DNA from: Aquificaceae bacterium
GTDB taxonomy: Bacteria; Aquificota; Aquificia; Aquificales; Aquificaceae
Assembly (NCBI GenBank): GCA_015487835.1
Contig: WFOY01000124.1
Coordinates: 1 to 5,197, forward strand
Direction: 5' to 3'
Length of the DNA: 5,197 nucleotides
Below, in pieces: positions 1 through 5,197 of this stretch. Position numbers and translations under genes: made by a program. The stretch's first letter is position 1, and each line of letters begins with the position of its first letter. Below the pieces are notes generated by a model. The model was not told the DNA's origin and did not search any database. It worked only from the letters and a program-made list of their open reading frames with translations.

Positions 1-109
1 CACGGAGATAGGTGAGGTGAAGAAGGCAGAGGAGGTGAACAGGATCGATCTCATGTCGGTGAGCCTGTATCAGCTGAAGGACAGGCTTATAAACATTTTG
101 GAGACTTAG
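1..109 (+). CDS. C-terminal end of an unidentified protein (5' truncated by window edge)
   Basis: An open frame runs from base 2 to a TAG stop at 107-109 and gives the last 35 residues of a protein whose start lies outside the window. The tail is charged and looks helical: it begins TEIGEVKKAEEV and ends YQLKDRLINILET, with leucines and isoleucines spaced as in an amphipathic helix. Codon use (AGG, ATA, GAG) matches the neighbouring genes, which supports a real coding end. I do not recognise the family from this fragment. Its stop is one base before the treT ATG, and the treT ribosome binding site lies inside its last codons, so the two genes are almost surely co-transcribed and probably translationally coupled. 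A role in sugar or solute metabolism would be a guess from position only. Confidence 0.7.
   Translation, partial: TEIGEVKKAEEVNRIDLMSVSLYQLKDRLINILET
100..103 (+). promoter_or_regulatory. treT ribosome binding site inside the preceding gene
   Basis: GGAG at 100-103 lies 7 nt before the ATG at 111 and overlaps the last codons of the upstream frame, which ends at 109. This supports the ATG at 111 as the treT start and suggests translational coupling between the two genes. Confidence 0.6.
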
Positions 110-110
110 C

Positions 111-1316
111 ATGATCGAGGAGTACGCCAAGTACGTGGACAGCGGTACCTTGAAGGAGCTGGAGATCATAGCCAAGGATCTTAGGGGCATAAAGGTGCTT
201 CACGTGAACTCCACCAAGGTGGGTGGGGGTGTCGCCGAGATACTGCACAGGCTCGTGCCCCTTATGAACGATCTCGGTATCGAGTGCCACTGGGAGGTGA
301 TAAAGGGTGATAAGGATTTCTTCAAGGTGACCAAGAAGATCCACAACCTGCTTCACATGCCTGACGGGAGGTCCCTCGACCCGGAGGACGTGCTAACCTA
401 CATGAAGTACACCTTCGAGAACCTCTCTTACGTAGATACCGACCCTTACGACGTTGTGTTTATACATGACCCCCAGCCCTTAGGTCTGGTGGTAAAGAAG
501 AGACCTGGACAGAGGTGGATATGGAGGTGTCACATAGACGTGTCCTCGCCCGACGAAGCGACCTGGAAGTTCGTAGAGTCTTTCGTGAACGGCTACGACG
601 CCGCCATATTCCACATACCCGAGTTCGTGAGGGAAGGGGTCAGGATACCCACCTACATAATACCGCCCTCGATAGACCCTCTCCACGACAAGAACAGGGA
701 GATAGAGGCTGACCTCGTAGAGTCAACCCTCACCAGACTGGGGATAGACCCTGAGAGGCCCATAGTCCTTCAGGTGTCCAGGTTCGATCGGCTCAAGGAC
801 CCCTTCGGGGTGATAGAGGCCTACAGGATAGTTAGGAGGAGGGTGGACTGCCAGCTTGTCCTGGCAGGATCCTTCGCCTCGGACGATCCCGAGGGGGAGG
901 AGGTCTACAGGGAGGTGATCGAGGCCAAGGGGGATGACCCCGACATTCACGTGCTCAACCTCCCGCCCGACAGTCATCTGGAGATAAACGCCCTCCAGAG
1001 GGCGGCGAGCGTGGTGGTCCAGAAGTCCATAAGGGAAGGCTTCGGTCTCGTCGTGTCCGAGGGTATGTGGAAGGGGAAGCCCGTTGTGGGAAGCAACATA
1101 GGTGGTATAAGGAGGCAGATAATAAACGGTGTCACGGGCTACCTCGTGAACAGCAACGAGGGAGCCGCCTTCAGGATCAAACAGCTGATCGTAGATGAGG
1201 ACCTCAGGCACAGACTCGGCAGGAACGCAAGGGAGAGGGTGAGGCACAGCTTCCTCATAACGAGGCACCTGAAGGACTACCTCATAGTCATTCACAGCCT
1301 ACTTGAGGGATCTTAA
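111..1316 (+). CDS. treT: Trehalose glycosyltransferring synthase TreT (GT4 family)
   Basis: This 401-residue retaining glycosyltransferase is expected to join glucose from an NDP-glucose donor to free glucose, giving trehalose in one step in the cytoplasm. In some characterised archaeal homologues the reaction is reversible. Diagnostic TreT blocks are present in order: HVNSTKVGGGVAEILH near residues 31-46 (acceptor-side glycine loop), HDPQPLGL at 119-126, WRCHIDVSSPDE at 138-149, and PPSIDPLHDKN at 185-195. The GT-B donor site follows, with QVSRFDRLK at 221-229 (R224 and K229) and SIREGFGLVVSEGMWKGKP at 306-324, whose E309 and E317 form the GT4 EX7E motif. As I recall the Pyrococcus and Thermococcus enzymes, they match throughout, with a slightly longer N-terminus (about 415 residues). 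The ATG follows GGAG by 7 nt. The gene begins one base after the preceding stop, and its last 18 bp overlap the end of otsB on the other strand. Nothing key is missing. Direction and nucleotide preference cannot be read from sequence. Confidence 0.93.
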   Translation: MIEEYAKYVDSGTLKELEIIAKDLRGIKVLHVNSTKVGGGVAEILHRLVPLMNDLGIECHWEVIKGDKDFFKVTKKIHNLLHMPDGRSLDPEDVLTYMKYTFENLSYVDTDPYDVVFIHDPQPLGLVVKKRPGQRWIWRCHIDVSSPDEATWKFVESFVNGYDAAIFHIPEFVREGVRIPTYIIPPSIDPLHDKNREIEADLVESTLTRLGIDPERPIVLQVSRFDRLKDPFGVIEAYRIVRRRVDCQLVLAGSFASDDPEGEEVYREVIEAKGDDPDIHVLNLPPDSHLEINALQRAASVVVQKSIREGFGLVVSEGMWKGKPVVGSNIGGIRRQIINGVTGYLVNSNEGAAFRIKQLIVDEDLRHRLGRNARERVRHSFLITRHLKDYLIVIHSLLEGS

Positions 1317-1988
1317 GAACCTGTAGACCTCCTCCACGTCCCTCAGCACACCGTCTACCCCAGGGGGCGGTCTCTCACCCACAAAGTAGGCCCTACCACC
1401 TATCTTCTTCACGACCCTGAAGGCGTCCATGTCCGTGGTGTCGTCCCCTACGTATATCACAGGTTCGTCACCCTTCCAGCCGGTGACCTTTAGAAACCTC
1501 TCCACACCCTTACCCTTGTCGAACTCGCCGTAAACCGCCTCAAGGACCTTCTTACCCCTTATCACCTTAAGGGGCGGGTGATCCCTTACGAACCTGTAGA
1601 AGGCTTCCTCAACGAGGGCTTCATCACCCTTGAAGGACCTGTAGTGGAGGGCAAAGCAACCCTCCTTCTCCTCCAGGAAGGTTCCCGGGAGATCTTTCAG
1701 GGCCTCCTTAAGGGGTCCGAGATCAGGAACCTTCCCATCCAGGAAGTTGGCGATCAGGTCCTCACCCCTGTATATCTTCGCCCCGTGGGAGGTGACGAGG
1801 AATATCTCAGGGGGTACCTCTCCGAAGACGTTGGAGAAGCTCCTCTTGTCCCTGCCGGTCACCACGGCGACTGTGTGAACCCTCCCGAGTTCCCTCAGAA
1901 ACTCCTTCCTCTCAGGGTCTATCCTAGCAAGGTAAGGAAACTCTTGTATAGGTACCAGGGTACCGTCGTAGTCTAAGAAGATTATCAT
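1299..1988 (-). CDS. otsB: Trehalose-6-phosphate phosphatase OtsB (HAD superfamily)
   Basis: This 229-residue HAD-type phosphatase should hydrolyse trehalose-6-phosphate to trehalose and phosphate, completing the OtsA route. HAD motif I is LDYDGTLVP at residues 5-13 (nucleophile D6, acid/base D8); motif II is VVTGR at 42-46 (T44); SHGAK lies at 67-71 and HYR at 115-117 in or near the cap; a motif III lysine is in DKGKG at 157-161; motif IV is YVGDDTTDMDAF at 179-190, with D182, D183 and D186. The GDDxTDxxxF form is typical of the trehalose-phosphatase branch. Length fits the short prokaryotic forms and is below E. coli OtsB (266 residues). The protein begins right at the first strand of the HAD fold, and no upstream ATG, GTG or TTG lies in frame before a stop, so the ATG at 1988 is the best start. 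No Shine-Dalgarno precedes it. The gene is alone on its strand, divergent from otsA and convergent with treT. A related sugar-phosphate substrate is possible but less likely given the neighbours. Confidence 0.9.
   Translation of the reverse strand: MIIFLDYDGTLVPIQEFPYLARIDPERKEFLRELGRVHTVAVVTGRDKRSFSNVFGEVPPEIFLVTSHGAKIYRGEDLIANFLDGKVPDLGPLKEALKDLPGTFLEEKEGCFALHYRSFKGDEALVEEAFYRFVRDHPPLKVIRGKKVLEAVYGEFDKGKGVERFLKVTGWKGDEPVIYVGDDTTDMDAFRVVKKIGGRAYFVGERPPPGVDGVLRDVEEVYRFLRSLK
1951..1964. repeat. Short inverted repeat at the 5' end of otsB
   Basis: Two GGTACC palindromes sit 2 bp apart, so the 14-bp unit GGTACCAGGGTACC is symmetric except for its centre. It ends 43 bp before the otsA ATG and lies in the first codons of otsB, where it encodes GTLVP of the conserved HAD motif I. 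Coding constraint may explain it, but it is also where an otsA regulatory site could lie. The repeat is real as sequence; a function is speculative. Confidence 0.3.
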
Positions 1989-2007
1989 TAAAAGGTATAT
2001 TAACGCA
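1989..2007. promoter_or_regulatory. 19-bp divergent start region of otsB and otsA
   Basis: These 19 bp (TAAAAGGTATATTAACGCA) separate the two divergent start codons and are far more AT-rich than the flanking genes. AAAGGT at 1991-1996 is a modest ribosome binding site 11 nt before the otsA ATG. On the minus strand no Shine-Dalgarno precedes otsB; instead TAATAT falls 9-14 nt before its ATG, where a -10 box would give an almost leaderless transcript. On the plus strand TATATT (1996-2001) is also -10-like, but using it would leave no room for the otsA ribosome site, so an otsA promoter more likely lies within otsB. No -35 element could be assigned convincingly. The region is certain; the promoter reading is inference. 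Confidence 0.4.
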
Positions 2008-3378
2008 ATGAGGCTGATAGTAGTATCGAACAGAGAGCCTTACAGGGTGGAGCCCTCGAGGGGGAAGGTCAGGTTAGAGAAGACGGTTGGAGGTCTGGTC
2101 TCGGCCCTGGAGCCTGTCCTCAGGGAGTACGGAGGCACTTGGGTCTGCTGGGGAAGGAAGGGCAAAGGTCCCGAGGAGCTGAGGATAAACGACAGGTTCC
2201 TGGTCAAGTTCGTGCCCCTGACCAGCGGTGATGTCTCGGGTTACTACTACGGTTTCTCCAACGAGACCCTCTGGCCCCTCTGCCACATGTTCCTCACCAA
2301 GACCCACTTCAACAGCTCCTTCTGGACAGCCTACAGGCGCGTAAACAGGAAGTTCGCCAAGGCTGTGGCGGAGGTTTACGTCCCAGGGTCCAAGATCCTG
2401 GTGAACGATTACCATCTTGCTCTTGTGCCCCAATTACTAAGAGATGCAGGCATATCGGACCCCATATACCTGTTCTGGCACATACCCTTCCCTCCCTACT
2501 TCATGATGAGGTTCCTGCCCTCCAGGAGGGAGATCCTCGAAGGCATGCTTGGGTCCGACGTCATCGGCTTCCACACCCAGCATTACGTGGAGAACTTTCT
2601 CGAGTGCGTGAGGGAGATCCTCGGTGCCTTCTCTGACAACAACACCGTCTACTGGAACGGCAGGAGGATAGAGGTGAGGGCAGTTCCCATAGGTATAGAC
2701 GTGGAGAGGTGGGAGAGGTTAGCCAAGGACCCGAAGGCGGTGAGGTACGCCAACAACCTTAGGAAGAGGATGGGTGTTGAGTTCATAGGGGTGGGGGTAG
2801 ACAGACTGGACTACACGAAGGGTCTTGAGGAGAAGTTCAGGGGTATAGGCAGGTTCTTCGAGAAGTACCCCTCCTTCAGGGGGAGGGTCTCCTTCGTCCA
2901 GATAGCGGCACCTACAAGAACCAAGCTGGAGGAGTACATAGACATAAAGAGGAGAACGGACGAAATCGTGGGTATGATAGAGGGGAGGTTCGGGGAACCC
3001 GGCTGGGTCCCCATATACTACTACTACAAGAACTACCCTGATGAGAGGCTCGTGTCCCTGTACATGATGGCGGACTTCGCCCTCGTGACACCTATAATAG
3101 ACGGCCTTAACCTGGTCTCAAAGGAGTACGTGATCTCTAAGACCGACGAGGACGGAGTGCTTATTGTGAGCGAGTTCGCGGGGGTAAGTCTCCAGCTGAG
3201 GGAGGGTGCTATAATCGTCAACCCCTTCGACGAGGACGAGGTGGCGGAGGCCATCTACATGGCCCTCAAGATGAAGAGGTCGGAGCGCAGGGAGAGGATG
3301 AGGGCCATGAGGATCGTGGTCAGGGAGAAGGACATAAGGTGGTGGGTGAAGGAGTTCTTAAAGGATGTATCTGCTTAG
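2008..3378 (+). CDS. otsA: Trehalose-6-phosphate synthase OtsA (GT20 family)
   Basis: This 456-residue GT-B glycosyltransferase should transfer glucose from an NDP-glucose to glucose-6-phosphate, giving trehalose-6-phosphate for OtsB. Aligned by eye to E. coli OtsA, the active-site residues are kept, mostly at an offset of four: R9 in VVSNREPY; the glycine loop VGGL at 27-30; Y80 and W89 in [13 protein letters not shown]134 in NDYHL; H158 in WHIPFP; R266 and K271 in [10 protein letters not shown]304, matching the arginine E. coli uses for the sugar phosphate; and D365 in [10 protein letters not shown]. Length is close to bacterial OtsA (about 474), lacking only its C-terminal tail. The VGGL loop and HIPFP motif, as I recall the families, favour OtsA over glucosylglycerol-phosphate synthase, which has altered forms of both. 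The ATG is preceded by AAAGGT at 11 nt. The gene diverges from otsB with 19 bp between starts, and its final 21 bp overlap the end of hslU on the opposite strand. Donor nucleotide specificity cannot be told. Confidence 0.93.
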   Translation: MRLIVVSNREPYRVEPSRGKVRLEKTVGGLVSALEPVLREYGGTWVCWGRKGKGPEELRINDRFLVKFVPLTSGDVSGYYYGFSNETLWPLCHMFLTKTHFNSSFWTAYRRVNRKFAKAVAEVYVPGSKILVNDYHLALVPQLLRDAGISDPIYLFWHIPFPPYFMMRFLPSRREILEGMLGSDVIGFHTQHYVENFLECVREILGAFSDNNTVYWNGRRIEVRAVPIGIDVERWERLAKDPKAVRYANNLRKRMGVEFIGVGVDRLDYTKGLEEKFRGIGRFFEKYPSFRGRVSFVQIAAPTRTKLEEYIDIKRRTDEIVGMIEGRFGEPGWVPIYYYYKNYPDERLVSLYMMADFALVTPIIDGLNLVSKEYVISKTDEDGVLIVSEFAGVSLQLREGAIIVNPFDEDEVAEAIYMALKMKRSERRERMRAMRIVVREKDIRWWVKEFLKDVSA

Positions 3379-4707
3379 CTCCTCGTCCTGGACTATCCCC
3401 TCCAGCTTCGCCCTCACGAACCTGCTGTCGATGATTATGTACTGACCGGCCATCTCCGGAGCGTTGAAGGATATATCCTCAAGGATCTTCTCCATAACCG
3501 TGTGAAGTCTTCTGGCACCTATGTTCTCTGTTCTGTTGTTTATCTCCTCCGAGATCCTCGCGATCTCCTCTATGGCGTCCTCGGTGAACTCTATCTGGAC
3601 GTCCTCGGTCTTCAGGAGCTCTACGTACTGCTTGGTGAGGGCGTTCTCGGGCTCGGTGAGGATCCTCACAAAGTCCTCCTTAGTCAAGGGTTTTAGCTCC
3701 ACCCTTATGGGGAACCTCCCCTGGAGCTCGGGGATGAGGTCCGAGGGTTTCGCCATGTGGAAGGCCCCCGCCCCTATGAAGAGGATGTGGTCCGTCTTGA
3801 CAGGTCCGTACTTGGTGTTCACCGTGGTCCCCTCAAGGATAGGAAGCAGGTCCCTCTGGACTCCCTCCCTGGAGACACCTGGACCTGTTCCTGGGGTCTT
3901 CACAGCTATCTTGTCTATCTCGTCGATGAAGATTATCCCGAAGTTCTCCGCCCTGTAGATCGCCTCCCTGGCGACTTCCTCCCTGTCTATGAGCTTCTCG
4001 GCCTCCTCCTGCTCGAGGATATGAAGGGCCTCCTTTACCCTAACCTTCCTTCTCTTCTTTGTGGGCATCAGGTTAGAGAACATCTCCCTGAGTTGGTTCT
4101 CAAGGTCCTCCAGTCCTGGAGGTCCTGCGATCCCGACCATGGGTACCACCTTCTCCTGGACGTCTATCTCTATCACCCTGTCGTCCAGATCCCCCTTTCT
4201 AAGCCTTTCCCTTATCTCCTCACGCTTCCCAGCACTGGGAGCCTCCCTTATCCCGAAGCTGGTGAACTGCTGGGGCACAAGGTAGTCGAGTATCCTCTCC
4301 TCAGCAAGCCTCCTCGCCCTCTCCCTTACCCTTTCCATGTACTCTCTTTTGACCATCTGGTAGGAGACCTCCACAAGCTCCCTTACCATGGACTCCACGT
4401 CCCTCCCCACGTAACCCACCTCGGTGTACTTGGTGGCCTCCACCTTGACGAAGGGGGCCTTTATCAGGGAAGCCAGCCTCCTCGCTATCTCGGTCTTGCC
4501 CACCCCCGTGGGTCCTATCATAAGGATGTTCTTGGGAGCCACCTCGTCCCTCAGACCCTCAGGGAGACGCTGCCTCCTCCACCTGTTCCTCAAGGCTATG
4601 GCAACAGCCTTCTTGGCCTCCTCCTGACCGACAACGTACTTGTTGAGCTCCTCAACTATCCTCTTGGGGGTGAGGTCTTCTAAGATCTCAGATAGAGACT
4701 TCATCAT
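3358..4707 (-). CDS. hslU: HslU (ClpY), ATPase subunit of the HslUV protease
   Basis: This 449-residue AAA+ unfoldase forms a hexameric ring that unfolds proteins and feeds them to the HslV peptidase in the cytoplasm. It shows the full family plan: [22 protein letters not shown] at about 24-45; Walker A GPTGVGKT at 65-72; pore loop GYVGRD at 98-103; the family-specific I domain at about 110-245; Walker [12 protein letters not shown] at 258-268 (D262, E263); sensor 1 around FIGAGAF at 310-316; arginine finger R331 in [11 protein letters not shown]; sensor 2 [10 protein letters not shown] at 397-406 (R399); and the C-terminal tail LSRYIL, which in this family docks into HslV. E. coli HslU has 443 residues, so this copy is complete. 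GAGGT lies 7 nt before the first of two tandem ATGs (4707 and 4704), which favours the first. The start overlaps the end of the unknown upstream gene by 20 nt, and the stop lies 21 bp inside otsA. hslV is not in the window. Confidence 0.97.
   Translation of the reverse strand: MMKSLSEILEDLTPKRIVEELNKYVVGQEEAKKAVAIALRNRWRRQRLPEGLRDEVAPKNILMIGPTGVGKTEIARRLASLIKAPFVKVEATKYTEVGYVGRDVESMVRELVEVSYQMVKREYMERVRERARRLAEERILDYLVPQQFTSFGIREAPSAGKREEIRERLRKGDLDDRVIEIDVQEKVVPMVGIAGPPGLEDLENQLREMFSNLMPTKKRRKVRVKEALHILEQEEAEKLIDREEVAREAIYRAENFGIIFIDEIDKIAVKTPGTGPGVSREGVQRDLLPILEGTTVNTKYGPVKTDHILFIGAGAFHMAKPSDLIPELQGRFPIRVELKPLTKEDFVRILTEPENALTKQYVELLKTEDVQIEFTEDAIEEIARISEEINNRTENIGARRLHTVMEKILEDISFNAPEMAGQYIIIDSRFVRAKLEGIVQDEELSRYIL
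4103..4126 (-). repeat. Near-perfect inverted repeat inside hslU, potential RNA hairpin
   Basis: On the mRNA strand the left arm AGGACCTCCA pairs with TGGAGGACCT around a GGAC loop: nine of ten base pairs match, with one A-A mismatch. It spans HslU codons about 194-202 (AGPPGLEDL, in the I domain). No U-run follows, so it does not look like an intrinsic terminator. Whether it acts as an RNA structure or is a by-product of Gly, Pro and Leu codons cannot be decided here. Confidence 0.45.
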
Positions 4708-5152
4708 CCTCTATACCTCTCGTGGAGAGCTCCCTGGGTGTGCTCCTCACGATCTCCTCGAGGAAGCTGTCTATGTCCTCTGGGAACTTCTCAAACTCAA
4801 AGCGGACGGGAAAGAACCTCTCAACCAGATCGACGGGCGGGTTGCCGTAACCTATGGCGGGAACTACCCTCTTCGCCCCCCTTCTGGAGGCCTCCCTGTA
4901 GGCTATCTTGTAACCCTCCCTGAGGGCGGTTTCTATGTCCTTGAACCTCTCTATCTCGTCGCCAAGCTCATATAGGACTAAGTCGTAGGTGGTCTTCTTG
5001 AACCTCTCCCAGTCCTTTATACCCACTATGTAACTCTTACCAGACCACTCCTTCAGCTCCACGGACTTCAGGTTTCCCAGCTTGAAGGACAGTATGTAGT
5101 AGTCTATGAGCTGCCTATCCGCATAGACGTCAAGGAAGAAGAAGAACTCCAT
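4688..5152 (-). CDS. Unknown conserved-looking protein co-encoded with hslU
   Basis: I do not recognise this 154-residue protein. Coding is well supported: a perfect AAGGAGG lies 4 nt before the ATG, codon use matches its neighbours, and its end overlaps the hslU start by 20 nt, so the two are likely translationally coupled. It has no signal peptide and no convincing membrane helix; the aromatic start [10 protein letters not shown] reads as a buried beta strand. The order looks like alpha/beta: an N-terminal strand, a helix near 12-22, strands near 28-43, TYDLVLYEL (55-63), a long helix (about 70-91), then a strand and glycine turn [14 protein letters not shown] (93-106). The last part, about 124-154, is helical then acidic and probably loose. 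The helix plus VVPAIGYG pattern recalls the second half of macro domains, but their N-terminal ADP-ribose motifs (GDI, NAAN) are absent, so this is only a weak hint. Position suggests a link to HslU; no function is assigned. Confidence 0.85.
   Translation of the reverse strand: MEFFFFLDVYADRQLIDYYILSFKLGNLKSVELKEWSGKSYIVGIKDWERFKKTTYDLVLYELGDEIERFKDIETALREGYKIAYREASRRGAKRVVPAIGYGNPPVDLVERFFPVRFEFEKFPEDIDSFLEEIVRSTPRELSTRGIEDDEVSI
4715..4719 (-). promoter_or_regulatory. hslU ribosome binding site inside the unknown gene
   Basis: GAGGT on the minus strand lies 7 nt before the first hslU ATG and sits in the last codons of the upstream gene. A second AGAGG directly abuts that ATG, too close to serve it and only 3 nt from the second ATG, so the first ATG (4707) is the better start. 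Confidence 0.55.
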
Positions 5153-5197
5153 GCCGCCTCCTTAAGGTTAATAATATACATGACGGGATGAGTATTC
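5153..5197 (-). promoter_or_regulatory. Leader and possible promoter of the unknown gene-hslU operon
   Basis: This 45-bp stretch is AT-rich and holds no gene I can support. AAGGAGG at 5157-5163 (minus strand) is a strong ribosome binding site 4 nt before the ATG. Overlapping -10-like hexamers TATATT (5173-5178) and TATTAT (5171-5176) lie about 20-25 nt before the start codon and would give a short leader. The matching -35 region would fall at or beyond the window edge, so the promoter cannot be confirmed; the site could also simply be the gap after another upstream gene of the same operon. Confidence 0.4.

Noticed and set aside
723..1295. A 190-codon open frame on the - strand across treT
   Set aside because: It is antisense to the conserved donor-site half of treT, has no recognisable motif, and its composition mirrors the treT codons.
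1578..1976. A 132-codon + strand open frame across otsB
   Set aside because: otsB on the other strand carries all HAD motifs; this frame has no recognisable family features and is explained as its shadow.
2518..2530. Inverted repeat CCCTCC-A-GGAGGG with an internal AGGAGG in otsA
   Set aside because: It encodes the conserved PSRRE stretch through the favoured AGG and TCC codons, the nearest ATG is 15 nt away and in frame within OtsA, and the one-base centre cannot form a good loop. It is most likely a codon-use effect.
2008..3378. Glucosylglycerol-phosphate synthase instead of OtsA
   Set aside because: The VGGL loop, DYH and HIPFP motifs and the sugar-phosphate-binding arginine match OtsA, and otsB and treT are neighbours. 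The alternative was not favoured, though specificity is untested.
3757..4683. A 308-codon open frame on the + strand across hslU
   Set aside because: It lies wholly antisense to a complete, motif-verified hslU. Its low-complexity Leu, Pro, Gly and His-rich translation is what the strong codon bias of hslU produces on the other strand, and no ribosome site or family motif supports it.
5180..5197. Possible + strand gene start at the right edge (ATG at 5180 or 5188)
   Set aside because: The ATG at 5180 meets a stop after two more codons. The ATG at 5188 has no ribosome site and only three codons are visible, so nothing can be supported.
5168..5197. Possible tail of another minus-strand gene ending at TAA 5170-5168
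   Set aside because: Only nine codons would be visible and the AT-rich composition is unlike the coding regions, so this cannot be told from a chance stop in a promoter region.

Overview
This window is a tightly packed piece of bacterial chromosome, probably from a thermophile. Arginine is coded almost only by AGG/AGA and isoleucine often by ATA. The sense strands are purine-rich, the proteins are rich in Glu, Lys, Arg and Tyr, base composition is a little over half G+C by eye, and almost no DNA is left between genes. Shine-Dalgarno sites and an HslU ATPase point to Bacteria. The style recalls Aquificota or similar thermophilic lineages, but the lineage is an inference I cannot prove from sequence alone. 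I see no RNA genes, insertion sequences, CRISPR arrays or signs of recent transfer.

Layout, left to right: (1) the last 35 codons of an unidentified + strand gene; (2) treT (+), a trehalose glycosyltransferring synthase, starting one base after that gene's stop; (3) otsB (-), trehalose-6-phosphate phosphatase, whose 3' end overlaps the end of treT by 18 bp; (4) otsA (+), trehalose-6-phosphate synthase, whose start codon lies only 19 bp from the otsB start, in divergent orientation; (5) hslU (-), the ATPase of the HslUV protease, whose 3' end overlaps the end of otsA by 21 bp; (6) an unknown 154-residue protein (-), upstream of hslU and overlapping it by 20 nt; (7) a 45-bp AT-rich stretch at the right edge with a strong ribosome binding site and a possible -10 box. 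There is no gene-free stretch longer than 45 bp.

The left two thirds form a trehalose locus with two independent routes. TreT should make (or reversibly cleave) trehalose from NDP-glucose and glucose. OtsA makes trehalose-6-phosphate from NDP-glucose and glucose-6-phosphate, and OtsB removes the phosphate. The expected product is a compatible solute or thermoprotectant, and all three enzymes are expected in the cytoplasm. The genes nonetheless alternate in strand, so they cannot form one operon. hslU and the unknown gene form a separate unit linked to protein quality control; hslV, the usual immediate upstream neighbour of hslU, is not in the window.

I found no clear undescribed system. The points most worth a second look are the unknown gene coupled to hslU, whose C-terminal half faintly recalls a macro-domain pattern; the alternating, terminator-less arrangement of the trehalose genes, with a 19-bp divergent start region; and a strong potential RNA hairpin inside hslU.
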